Assembly (NCBI GenBank): GCA_003255065.1
Contig: QAOA01005271.1
Span: 1,358,869-1,422,868, forward strand
Reading direction: 5' to 3'
Length of the DNA: 64,000 bases
Source of the DNA: Cercis canadensis
Lineage: Eukaryota > Streptophyta > Magnoliopsida > Fabales > Fabaceae
Each line of letters begins with the position of its first letter. The first letter of the stretch is position 1. Below the pieces are notes generated by a model. It was not told where the DNA came from, did no database searches, and saw only the letters and a program-made list of their open reading frames with translations. This document shows positions 1 to 11,210 of the stretch, in pieces. A program made the position numbers and the translations under genes.

Positions 1-1121
1 CTTAGTCTTTCTTCATTTTGTAGGAGTGTACAAAACTCTTCCTTGTGAAGCTGCCATTATGTCGGAAGTTCATTGTGCCAAAGAACCTAAGGTTGCTTGC
101 AGTTCCATTGTGCCAAATTCATGAAAATCACAAGGTATGGATTTCCATCTGACATGGAAACTATCTAATGTTTTTTGGTTGTTCCCTGTTGTGCACCAGG
201 CAATATCTTCTAGCTTTCCAAATTGACATACCTCAATATCTAATGTTCTATCTAATTGGAGTTCATTCAAATTTTTGAATACCAAAACAATGCTTTACTG
301 GAAGATTAATTCCTTTGTCCTCATTTTAGTGATTGTAGAGATGGTTTTATAATGTGTTGCGATTGAGGACAATTGATGGTTACAATTATTTTATCCCCCA
401 AAAAAAAAAGAAGAAAGAATAATTTCCTTAAGAATTTTCTGGAGTTGAGTTGATGATTGGATTGATGCGTGTACTTGTGCATTTTGCAGACATATGGACC
501 GATTATATCTGGAGTCCCGCAGCTGCTTNGAAGGACACATTTACTCCTTTCCTTTCCTCTCATTTCCCCCCAAATTTAACTCCCAAACAAACCCTTAGTC
601 TTTCTTCATTTTGTAGGAGTGTACAAAACTCTTCCTTGTGAAGCTGCCATTATGTCGGAAGTTCATTGTGCCAAAGAACCTAAGGTTGCTTGCAGTTCCA
701 TTGTGCCAAATTCATGAAAATCACAAGGTATGGATTTCCATCTGACATGGAAACTATCTAATGTTTTTTGGTTGTTCCCTGTTGTGCACCAGGCAATATC
801 TTCTAGCTTTCCAAATTGACATACCTCAATATCTAATGTTCTATCTAATTGGAGTTCATTCAAATTTTTGAATACCAAAACAATGCTTTACTGGAAGATT
901 AATTCCGTTGTCCTCATTTTAGTGATTGTAGAGATGGTTTTATAATGTGTTGCGATTGAGGACAATTGATGGTTACAATTATTTTATCCCCCCAAAAAAA
1001 AAGAAGAAAGAATAATTTCCTTAAGAATTTTCTGGAGTTGAGTTGATGATTGGATTGATGCGTGTACTTGTGCATTTTGCAGACATATGGACCGATTATA
1101 TCTGGAGTCCCGCAGCTGCTT
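1..1121. repeat. Direct duplication flanking a single N (likely assembly scar)
   Basis: Bases 1-528 reappear at 594-1121 with only a substitution near 307/900 and a homopolymer length change near 396/989. The first copy ends exactly at the N at 529. The identity and the position of the N suggest two overlapping contig ends joined without merging, rather than a real tandem duplication. Confidence 0.8.
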
Positions 1122-1154
1122 TCGAAATTTGCTTTCAACATGATCGAATCTTAA
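617..1154 (+). CDS. 3' end of an unrecognised gene (last two coding exons)
   Basis: Two exons can be joined in frame. Exon 617-684 follows a TTTTGTAG acceptor and ends at AAG before gt. It reads VYKTLPCEAAIMSEVHCAKE and then PK. The terminal exon, 1083-1154, follows TTTGCAG, starts TYGPIISGVPQLLSKFAF and ends NMIES then TAA. The junction keeps phase 0. A near-identical copy of both exons lies at 24-91 and 490-528 and is cut off by the N at 529, so only this right-hand copy is complete. The gene continues left of the window. I do not recognise the family from about 46 residues and give no function. Exon structure is likely; identity is unknown. Confidence 0.55.
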
Positions 1155-3122
1155 ACTGTACCTGTACCTGTACCTGTTTATCATTAAGAGTGAAGTCAGT
1201 TTGTTAGGTGCTGAAATATGACTGTTAGCATGTGTTTGCTCCTTGTCATCCGTTGTTCATATTGGTGTTTTGACAAGGACTTGTATATACACAGCTTTCT
1301 ACAGAAGAATGATATTGTAATGTTGAACACTGCAATATATATGTTACCTACACGGTTTTCTGAATTTCTCAGATCGAGTTCTTTTTAAGTTCACCAATGA
1401 AGTTATAATTACCTTCAATTTCATCTTGCTCTTTCACTTGACATGATAAATCTATGTCAAATAAAGCAAGTATAGCATAGACAAACCTGCATGCGTATCA
1501 TGCTCGCATGTAACTTGAAGTTATTCAATGAGTAAAGTGCTATGTGGAAGGGGTAAAAATGAAAAAAATCTTCTATGGGAGTTTAAGGTAGAATAAACTT
1601 TTAATTTTAATACTATTACAAAAATTTTAAAAAATTGAGTTGTGCTAAAATAATTGATTATTTGTAAAATTCAAAAATGGAGCAATACAAAAAATGTGAC
1701 TTTATTTTAAAGTAGTGTGATCCATAATCACATTATTTATAAAGTAGTGTAACTCATCTTATTAGTATCATATTAATAAAATAATTAAAAATGTACAATT
1801 CTAATAAATAATTTGTACAATGCTTATTTTGATAAATAATTTGTCAAAATATATTTTCGTAATCAATTTACCGAGTTATTGGTTGCAAAAGTTTTATTAT
1901 GAACCAACTATTTATCTCTAGCATTAATGTGTATGCTCAGCTCAGGGCAGTATGATGTTTTGATTGACTAATTGAATGCTTCCCCCAATTAATAGCCCAT
2001 CCAATCCAATTCAAAGAAAAGAAGATAAAGAAAATGATAGAGGAGCTAATTATTGAAAGAGAAAGTCTTTGTAGTGATAATTCATAGTTGCTTTTTATAT
2101 TTTTCTTCCAACCACGTGCTTCTCAGTTCTCACTTTGAAAGATTCATTTTTGACGATATTTGATTATCATTTTCTTTCCTATGTTACTGGTGCAGTTGTC
2201 ATAGGATCTGAAAAACTTACTAACATCAAAATGCTTGTTCTTGAATATTATTCCCCCCCTCTTTTGACTGGATTCAAGAGCAATTGTGGAGTTCTCTCTT
2301 TGAACCTAAAACAATAAGGGAAAACCCGAACCACTTTATAGAATCAATGGTTATTATGTAAGTCAATATTTTTGCCAGAGAATTTGTAGTTGTCAAATTG
2401 CCTAATGAGTTTTTCTTATAAAATGATTGTTAAGCTAATTATTGATTAACAAGTTTTTTTTTTNTTTTTTTTTTATACTTAAGGTATCCCTACACCTTTT
2501 AGATATGAGACTAATCCCTCTTTGAGATATAAGCAATAACCAGTAAATATTTCTTAATGAATGCGACTATAAAAATTTGAACTCAAGACTTTTAACTTAA
2601 AATATCTTAAAACTTAAACTGTTTCAACTGATTAACAAATATTTAATAGTATACTGAGTTATCATGAATTTAGTATTTAACACTAAAGTGGTTGCTAAAA
2701 ATATTAAAAAAATCAAATATAAAAATCAAAGTCTTTGTTCTTCTTGTTAATGCCAATAAAGAATAAAACCAAAGGGATCTATCTCAAAGAGACGGCAAGT
2801 ATAGGATAGCATTGAAAAATTCTAATGAAAAAAAAAGATGAAAATTGTTACATAGTACAACATTTAAATTCTTTTATGATATAGTATAGTATATCAAAAT
2901 AAAAAACAAAAGTAATGGGCGCGGGTAAATGGGCGCAAATTCTGAAAAGTCAGCAAAAGTCTCCATCTTCTAAGCTTCTTTGTTCTTTCTCCCGTTGGTC
3001 AATGGTGACTGCTCTTTACCAACCAATCACAATATTAGAAATTTAGTGCCACGATCCTCGAGTTTCATAGGAAACACTCTAATTTTTAACGTAGTAAACT
3101 TATAATTAATTTAATTCTAGCT
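1155..3122. other. Intergenic DNA: 3' flank and MKK2 promoter region
   Basis: AT-rich sequence without a supportable coding exon. The left part should hold the 3' UTR of the upstream gene. A T-run interrupted by an N lies at 2455-2473, followed by degenerate repeat-like DNA to about 2640. A GGGCGC motif occurs twice near 2919-2938, about 190 bases upstream of the MKK2 TATA box. I see no RNA gene here. Confidence 0.5.
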
Positions 3123-3130
3123 TATAAATA
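3123..3130 (+). promoter_or_regulatory. TATA box for MKK2
   Basis: The octamer TATAAATA lies 92 bases before the MKK2 ATG at 3222, which leaves room for a 5' UTR of roughly 60 bases. The position and perfect plant TATA consensus support it; no transcript start is visible. Confidence 0.55.
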
Positions 3131-3221
3131 GTTGTATAATTTTTTGTATTACGTTTTTCTTCCTTTCCGAACAGCCATTGCTGAAGACACAGCTTGGGAA
3201 TCCAATCAGAAATCCATAACC

Positions 3222-6200
3222 ATGAATAGAGGAAGCTTAGGCCCCAGTCTCAAGCTCACCGTTCCTGCATCTGATCAGGTTTCTTTCGGCAGGTTCCTGT
3301 AAGTTTCTCTTTGTGTGTAAATATTTGTATTTGTGATGAATGTGATAGTGTATGTGTAGCTTTGGATAATTGGAATGGTGGGTGTTTGGAAATTTTGTAG
3401 GACTGAAAGTGGGACCTTTAAGCATGGGGATCTGCTTGTCAACAGGGACGGAGTTCGAATTGTCTCTCAAAGCGAAGTCGAAGCTGTAACATATTTTTAT
3501 CCTTTTTCTTACTTTTGTTATTGTTGTAAATTGTTGTAGTTTAATATAGGTCGGATCGGATTGCTAAAAAATGTTTCTTTTGTTGCATTTGACCTTTTGG
3601 ATCTGCTGAAATGTCATCTGGCTTAAAAGGGTTTCTGAATTTTCTTATTTGTTATGTTTCATAATCCCAATGGAGGATTGTTGAAAAAGAAAATGACAGT
3701 TTAGCAGATGTGTTATTTGGTTTTCGCCTCTATTTTCTAGTTGATAAGATGTTGATTAGTACTTGATTCAGCTCAGTTGCTCTTGCTTTTGTTTTGGTTT
3801 TGGATAAGAAATTGTTGACGAATTTAATATCTGATTGAAGTTTGCTTCTTGCCTGTGCTTTGTGTTTGATCAAATAAAGGGCAAGCTGAAAGTATATGAT
3901 GTAAAAGATCTCTGTTCTGATATCCCATTTTCCTATGTATACTTTTATTTGGTCAAACATATTTTGAAAATAGATTTACATGCTGCCTGAATTCTGACAA
4001 ACTTTTAACTATGGATTTAATATCTATGCTGTGTTCAGCCCCCCCCTATCAGGCCACTAGACAACCAGTTAAGTTTGGCGGACATCGACGTAATCAAAGT
4101 GGTTGGAAAAGGAAATGGTGGAATAGTGCGATTGGTGCAACACAAATGGACTAATCAGTTTTTTGCATTAAAGGTATATGTGCTACACATGCTTTGAGTT
4201 TTCATCTTCTGTTCTGTTTCTCTTTTCTAGTTGAATATCCTTTTAGAAAGGCATTGTCTACCCAAATTTCTTAGTAATATGTTATTCCCGTTTTCCATGA
4301 AATTCATTGCATTGAGCGCTCAGATATCAGTAAGCGTGACATTTAACTTGTTTTCTCCGAGAAGTTTTAGTCCCAATCAAGGGCACATGCACTAGAAGTT
4401 TCAGAAAAATAATGTTTGTCTAAACATTATTGTATTTATATAGGAAATGATTGTCAAAGTTTAATTTGGAATCACTTAATTCCAATCAACTAGTGAGTAA
4501 ATTAAAGAATGTCTGTATTCTTATTTCTCGCAGGTGAATGCTTACGCAGTATGTCAGAACATGATCTTTTTGTTCACACTAATGAGCTCCTTTCCTGTTG
4601 TCTGATATGTTTAACATCTAAATCCTATCATTTACACCTATTCCTCCTTGTTCTTTTGTTACTTATGATGTATTCTCCTTGTTCACACTAATGAGCTCCT
4701 TTCCTGTTGTCTGATATGTTTAAAATCTAAATCCTATCATTTACACCTATTCCTCCTTGTTCTTTTGTTACTTATGATGTATTCTCCGAAATTCAGGAGA
4801 TTCAAATGAACATTGAGGAGTCTATGCTGAAACAGATAGCACAAGAACTGAAAATTAATCAATCAGCTCAATGCCCTTATGTTGTTGTCTACTATCAGTC
4901 GTTCTATGATAATGGAGTCATATCTATCATCTTAGAGTACATGGATGGTGGGTCTTTAGCAGATTTTTTGAAGAACGTTAAAACAATACCAGAGGCATAT
5001 CTTGCTGCCATCTGTAAGCAGGTAAAGACTACCAAATTATATTTTAGTCTTACACCTGTAATTTTTTTTTTGTTTTTTTACTGAATAACAAATGATCACC
5101 GATTTTTTTCCTGTCATTTTCTTTACAATGCAGGTGCTGAAGGGTTTAATGTATCTTCACCATGAAAGACATATTATTCACAGGGATTTAAAACCTTCTA
5201 ATTTACTGATAAATCATAGAGGGGAAGTAAAGATCACTGACTTTGGTGTGAGTGTGATCATGGAAAGTACATCTGGTCAAGCAAATACTTTCATTGGCAC
5301 CTACAACTATATGTCTGTGAGTAAATTATGCATGTATATTCATCATGTTCCTATGACCTCCTAGATGTGCCATCATTTCCCAACTTATCCAATTTGCCTG
5401 TTTTACAGCCAGAGAGAATCAATGGAAGCCAGAAAGGCTACAACTACAAAAGTGATATATGGAGTTGGGGACTGATATTGCTCGAGTGTGCTATGGGAAG
5501 GTTTCCATATACACCACCAGATCAAGGTGAAAGATGGGAAAGTATTTTTGAACTTATTGAAGCTATTGTCGAGCAACCTCCTCCCTGTGCTCCATCTGAT
5601 CAATTTTCCCCACACTTCTGCTCATTTATCTCAGCATGGTAAAGATTAAGTAAATTATGCTTCAGTAACTAAATTGTTTAGAGTGTCAAGAATCTTGATC
5701 CACCAAAAGAAAATGAAAACGAAAATGAAATAGAAATCGAAAGAAGGATGAGCACTTTGTAAGATTACCCCAGCAGTTGCTTAGAGGTCATTCTGAAATT
5801 AGTAGGGCTGCTTGACGAGCCTAGAAATTTGAATTGGAATAAGTATGTAGAAAAAAAGGATAGTTATAAGTAAAAATATATGCCCTGCTTACTTGTCTGA
5901 AGCATTATATGATATTTTATTGTAAGATGTCTTTTGTAACGTCATGGAAGAAGTATATATCAGCAGTTTAACGAAATTAATAGTTGGAACTTCCCTTCAA
6001 TTTTCAGTTGGTTATTTTTATCATGACTTTTTGCATTTTGAGGTTTTTGATCCTCTTTTTTCAATCTTCTCTTTTCTTAGCTTACAGAAAGACCCAAGAG
6101 ACAGGCTGTCGGCTCAGGAACTTATGGTATGTGTAAATTTCATCTATACGATTACAATATGTATCAGCCAAAAAAATAAAATAAATAAATAAAAAGAAAA

Positions 6201-6976
6201 GAAAAGAATAGAGAAAATTGTTGTTTGGGTCATAAAGTTTGGGAAAAAGACCATTAGTTCCTTATACATAATAATTTCAGTTTGGTTCCTCCAACACTTT
6301 TAATTGAACAGTGAACTACATGTTTTGCCCCAGGGTAATTGGGGGCTATAAGTGGGTATTCTTTTTATCTATGTGGTCATCTTTAGTTTCTCCTTCCCTC
6401 AAAGCTATGTGGGTATTCTGTATGTTGTTATCCTTCACCTAATATGTGGTTATAGCCCATACTACGCCACGGTTTATTTCTTAACATGGGAGAACAATTT
6501 TCCCACAAACAAGAATCATCACAAATGAGATGAAGACCTCCAAGGAGAAGATTGGTTCCAAGTGGATGTAAATTCACCCAAACATAAGTGGGTAATCTTC
6601 TAATGGTTATCCTTTGGTGTTCATCTCCCCATAGCTATCTGGGTATCTTTTCAACTTTGTGGTTATCCTTTACGCAGTATGTGCTTATCCTATGAAAATA
6701 GTCACTGGGGCTAGTTCATTGTTCATATAAATAGTGCTGGAGGAACTAAACTAGAATAAATATGTATAAGAAACTTATAGGTCTTTTTTGCAAACTTTAT
6801 GACCCTAATAATAATTCTCTCAAAAGAATGTGTATACCATGTCAAATAGTCTTTCTGAATGTTTATATATCTGATCTGAAATCCAGAGACATCCTTTTAT
6901 CAACATGTATGAGGACTTGGATGTGGATCTTTCAGCTTACTTCACCAATGCAGGATCTCCACTTGCAACCTTATAA
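3222..6976 (+). CDS. MKK2: MAP kinase kinase, group A (MKK2-type)
   Basis: Dual-specificity kinase that phosphorylates MAP kinases, in Arabidopsis MPK4/MPK6 in cold, salt and defence signalling. Exons: 3222-3298, 3401-3485, 4039-4173, 4797-5021, 5134-5316, 5409-5638, 6081-6126, 6887-6976. They total 1071 bases and encode 356 residues (AtMKK2 is about 363). The N-terminus carries a docking-like LKLTVP. Then come a glycine loop GKGNGG, the lysine in FALK (K99), HRDLKPSN with catalytic D192, DFG at D210, and the plant MKK activation motif T-x5-T at T220 and T226. GTYNYMSPE follows, and the protein ends SPLATL. The start is the first ATG after a TATA box and aligns with MKK2 from residue 1. It converges with the PP2C gene downstream. 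MKK1 is the closest alternative name; the group-A assignment is firm. Confidence 0.95.
4570..4787 (+). repeat. 109-bp tandem duplication in MKK2 intron 3
   Basis: Copies 4570-4678 and 4679-4787 differ by one base (taacatc versus taaaatc). The array ends 9 bases before the exon 4 acceptor, so the branch point and pyrimidine tract are also doubled. No N lies between the copies, unlike the assembly scars elsewhere, so this may be a real recent duplication. Confidence 0.9.
6227..6805. mobile_element. Foldback/MITE-like element in MKK2 intron 7
   Basis: The left end begins GGGTCATAAAGTTTG and the right end finishes with its reverse complement. The match runs about 75 bases inward with few mismatches, through GTTCCTCCAACACT and its partner, and patchily further. 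The 579-bp unit sits wholly in the intron and has no coding capacity. I could not see a clear target-site duplication, so the superfamily stays open; a non-autonomous DNA transposon is the likely origin. Confidence 0.75.
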
Positions 6977-8186
6977 AACCTGTGTGGTATGTTCAATCCT
7001 CGACTTTATATAAACTTGAACTGAAATTATTTTTCTTTCTGTATAACTTCACCATGTATTCTTGAATGTAGACGACTATATAAATAAAGTATGTGTTGAT
7101 CTATTGGGGAAGTGTTTTGCTGGTGTGAATGATACAGATGGTCCAGTTTTAGTGCTCTGAAAATTATATGACCGAATTCTAATTTTTAATTCATAGAACT
7201 GTTGTGATTAAAGCTTGTGGTTGCACAGGAGTCAAACATTCTTTCTGAAGCCAATATCATCCATTTACTGACTAATTAAGCATATGGTTTTTGGCCATGA
7301 ATTAAGGATTAAGTATATGGTTGCATGAATTACAGATAGACTAGTGGGATATGTAGCAATGAGCTTCTTTGCTTGCAATCTTCCAATGTCAAATCCTAAT
7401 TGTTCTGAATAATCTGAATAGGCTTTTTGGTAAACTGATTTTCCTATATAGTAGGTGTCATTGCACTTAGTACAATTGTCACCTGATATGTAACTGCAGT
7501 TTGATGCTTTTCTTTGTAGAATCAGCACTTGCATATGACCAGAATTTGGAGATCAGAGTCAAAGAGAAATGCTCCTATAATTACTTTATGAAAGAATTTT
7601 ATTTTGTTGATGATGATTGACATTCAAGAATATGTTGAGACTTCAATAGATGCAAGTCCCATGAGATTGCAATGATCGGCAGTTCATGAAGGACTTCAAT
7701 GCTGAAGATTGAGCGAGTGTCTGGAGCCACATACCGCAAAAAATTTGAAATCCTATGATTGCTAGAAGAAGTATCACTAGTATTTGCCTTAGATACAGAT
7801 GATATGATTTGCCATACAATTAAGAGAGAGAAGTTTTGACAGGCTATTGCAAAGGCACGCACGCATGAATGTATTCTCTCAAAAGTTTTGCATTCATTAT
7901 GTTGTTAACAGTGTTTCCCACTCCATCTCTGGTTGCTTAATTACAAGTATGTTCTGATAATTTCTGCTGCTAACTTAAAATTTTCTCTTTAACAAGCAAG
8001 TTTACTTTTTTATGTGGCCAACTCTCAGTTTCTAAACCGAGGTATCCTTGTACATTGCAAATTCTAGTACGTAGTATAAGCTAACTTCGTTAGCCCTGGT
8101 AAAAAAACTGACGGGCTAGATGTTTCACCGACTGTAAAAATACTTGTAAAACACAAGTATATCTAAAAAGAATTCCAGATAATAGG
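6977..8186. other. Intergenic gap between convergent MKK2 and PP2C genes
   Basis: This contains the 3' UTRs of two genes facing each other. Open frames here are short and unrelated to known families. I see nothing else of note. Confidence 0.5.
7083..7088 (+). terminator. Candidate poly(A) signal of MKK2
   Basis: AATAAA occurs 106 bases after the MKK2 stop codon. Placement fits a plant near-upstream element, but such hexamers are common in AT-rich DNA. Confidence 0.4.
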
Positions 8187-10834
8187 TTATGCTTTTCTCT
8201 TAAATTTTCTTTGTGCCTTCAAGTCTATGACAATAACAGAGATGTTATCTTTGCTTCCTCTTTGGAGCGCAAAGCTAGATAGATACTCTGCAGCAGACTG
8301 CGCAGCAGGATCAACTCCATGGCATCGTCGAGCTGCTACGTTAACATCATTGCCATGCTTCTTGTGCCAAAGAAGGATTCGCTTTCGTGCAATCTCACAG
8401 GCTTCTTCATTTGTCATGACATCCCATAGACCATCGCTAGCTAGAATAAGGCACTCGTCATTTTTCTCTCGACGAATAAACTTGACCTCAGGATCTGGAA
8501 TTACCCATGGTTTCAAGTACCTGTCACCTGGTGGACAAAAAGGACAATTAGACTACAATAAAAAATATTAAAATAAGGAAATAAAGAAAATATATGATAT
8601 CAAACGGCACTTATCATCTTCCAACAAAAGTGGGGATCTATAGACAATCTATTTCAGTAATCGAGTATCATATATATGTAAAAGTTATATAAATTTGAAT
8701 CCCTTGAATCACATGTTTATGAATGTAGAGAAAAATTGTATTTTTGTAGTATCATATTATGAAAGAATTCTCAATGCTTTATAGCATTGCTATTGTTGCC
8801 CCCATTGTTCCCATGTTGAAATCACATTGAGGAAAATGTATATTGAAGTGTTTTCCTGCCCCAGAAATTTGGGTCCCAGGACAACAGAATCAAGGACACT
8901 AGCAATTATCTTATGCCTTTTTCGAGCCAAAAATGCATTAATGATAGGCAGAAAAATAATGTTCTTCCACCAACCATTTCAAAGTTTTAACGCAAATTCA
9001 AGACACATTATAGCAGTAGATTTGAAAAATAGCAGTTTACCTTTCATCCATTATCAAAACCTTTAATCACCAAATAACAGAAGAGTATACAGTATTATGA
9101 CACCACTTAATATCAAATTGAAAGAAGAACATGCATGTTGTAAAGATTCCCAAGGCATTGTCATGCTTGATGATAAAAAACAATGGGATACGGTGTAACA
9201 CATACCTACGGACCTTGACACTGCCAAAACACCAAGAACCCGGTACCCCTTCCATTGTATGACCTTTCCTCCTGCAGCTTCTATCCTTGCCCACTCATCC
9301 TCTCTATTTGGCTGCAAACGGTGTAAAGTGAAATAAATAACGTTTACTTTACTCTATCAGAAAAGTTCAGCTTGTATGCAAGTCCCACACACTAAGTAAT
9401 GCTATTTGCATAATCTTTAAGACATACGCACAATAGTAAAAGGGCTGCATCTGAGCTCAAGTGACCCCACCTAATTTTTTCTTTTATTTTCTTTTACACT
9501 TAAATGCAGTCACATGTACCATTTTTATTTGCACATTAAGAGTTGTGAAACTAGCATCATTCTTGCAAACTTTGAACTAGAAAGAAATGCCATACTTTGT
9601 GGTCAGCAGACAATGGGATGGCTTCTTTTCCACGGTACAGGACTGCTCTTGAATCCCCGCTGTTTGCAACTATTATGTGGGTTTGAGTTAAAATGGCAAC
9701 CACGGCAGTAGAACCAACAGTTTCAGGGGCAAGAGGTTCACTGCTAGGCTCAGACGTATCACTATTGCTTTCATCATCACCTGCACTAACTCCTCCAACC
9801 TCAGCATCAACTTTCTCAAAACAATTAGAGAATGCTTTCTTCCAATGCTCCTGTAAGTTCTCTTCCCCATTTTTTGCAGCCAAGCTTGATTCTGCAGCTT
9901 CTATTTCCTCAATTAACACTGAATGGAGACGCTCCCGGCAATAATTAGCAACCTGTGCAGAAAAAGCCACTCAGTGAAATGTATCAATTTGGATAATATT
10001 ACAATTGGTATCAATTTTAAGGCAAACCTGACAGCCCCCATGTCCATCATAAACACCAAAAAAGTGGGCTAGATAGGGTTTTGTGTTTTCATTCACATGG
10101 TCATCCATAAGCATATGTGAAGGGACCTGCAGAAGTTGGGGCACAACAGCAACAGCATCTTCCATCTCCTGTCTCCTTCCACAAATAGATGAGAAACCCC
10201 AAAGAGGGCCAGCACTCAATTGCGAAGCATTCTGGCAGCTTGTTCTGCATACTTTCTTCTCCTCTGGCACATCAAGAAGTACAGAAGGTGCTTTTGGATC
10301 AGACCCATCTGATCCACTGCTATCCTCACTCTCTAAATCCATTGCAACAGAAGCCATGTTCTGTACTAGCTCTAAGGGTGTGATTTTATCATCGATCCCC
10401 ATGGTAATAGGTGAATCAATCTCAGAAGATTTCCTGCCACAGAGACTGCTAGTGTTATTAGCCAAAGATTGTGAGCATGAATCATCAATTGCTAACATGT
10501 ATTCATCTTCCTTCCCTTTCTGATAATGGGTTTCACTCAAGATCCGATTGCCATCAGTTTCAACAATCATTTCTGAAGCAGGGGCTGCTCCTACCCACTT
10601 GTCCTTTTCCCTTGCAGAAACTGCAATTTGATGCTGCGGACTAACATCTGTGAGATTTTCACTTCCACCAGAGTATGATTCACAATCCTCCATAGCAGGG
10701 CTTAATATCAAAGCAGCTGTATTGGCCATAAGCTTTAGCCCAGTTATCTCTATGTGGGTTGCCACTGCTGATTCCTTTTGAATCAAATTACTAAGTGTGA
10801 ATGGCACTGCAACCGTCGAAGATATTTCCTCCAT
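8187..10834 (-). CDS. HAB1: Clade-A protein phosphatase 2C, HAB1-type ABA co-receptor
   Basis: Mg/Mn-dependent Ser/Thr phosphatase that keeps SnRK2 kinases off and is inhibited by PYR/PYL receptors bound to abscisic acid. Exons in reading order: 10834-10028, 9952-9596, 9311-9206, 8527-8187. They total 1611 bases and encode 536 residues (AtHAB1 is 511). About 200 poorly conserved N-terminal residues precede the PP2C domain. Metal-site motifs MEDA (about 224-227) and DGHGG (D263) are present. The tryptophan lock that contacts the receptor is W408 in VIQWKG, followed by [19 protein letters not shown], and the protein ends [12 protein letters not shown] as HAB1 does. The start is the ATG giving MEEISSTV; an upstream in-frame GTG is not a start. 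Parts near [12 protein letters not shown] look more like ABI1, so the HAB1 rather than ABI1 label is probable, not certain. Confidence 0.92.
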
Positions 10835-11133
10835 TAGTTTCCTTTGCCTTGTAGCAATAACCTTATCCGTCCACACCCTCCAGATTCCTATAAGCTGATA
10901 CCCTTTTAACTACTTTTCTATTTCCCTTTTTAAGCCTCTTTTTCAGTCCGACATAAAAAAAAGACCAAGCCGCCTACGGCAAGAAATCAAAGGAGCCTAG
11001 AAATAGTTGGAGAAGAAATAGAAGTCAAATACAGCATCATAAAACACATTAACATAATTTGGCATCAATAATTATATTGAAGAGCAGTGAAGCTAGATGC
11101 TAAAATAGGCCTCTAGACCGTTTCATACTTTAC

Positions 11134-11210
11134 CTGTTTTGGACTCAAACTGCGCAAAAGCGATGACTCCAAATCTTCTATTTCTACCTTCTCACCAACC
11201 CTTTTGATCC
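11134..11210 (-). other. Likely 5' UTR exon of the PP2C gene
   Basis: On the minus strand TTTTCAG precedes 11210 and CAAAACAG/gtaaagt follows 11134, which bounds a 77-base exon without an ATG-led frame of interest. A downstream acceptor near 10878 (TCTGGAG) would join it to the first coding exon. This is inferred from splice signals only. Confidence 0.4.

Noticed and set aside
70..878. Repeated 71-codon minus-strand frames at 70-285 and 663-878
   Set aside because: They lie antisense inside the intron of the left-edge gene and are doubled only because of the assembly scar.
2919..2938. E2F sites upstream of MKK2
   Set aside because: The GGGCGC words do not fit the TTTSSCGC consensus on either strand.
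10835..10876. N-terminal extension of the PP2C protein from 10876
   Set aside because: The first codon is GTG; the first ATG in frame is at 10834 and gives the expected MEE start.
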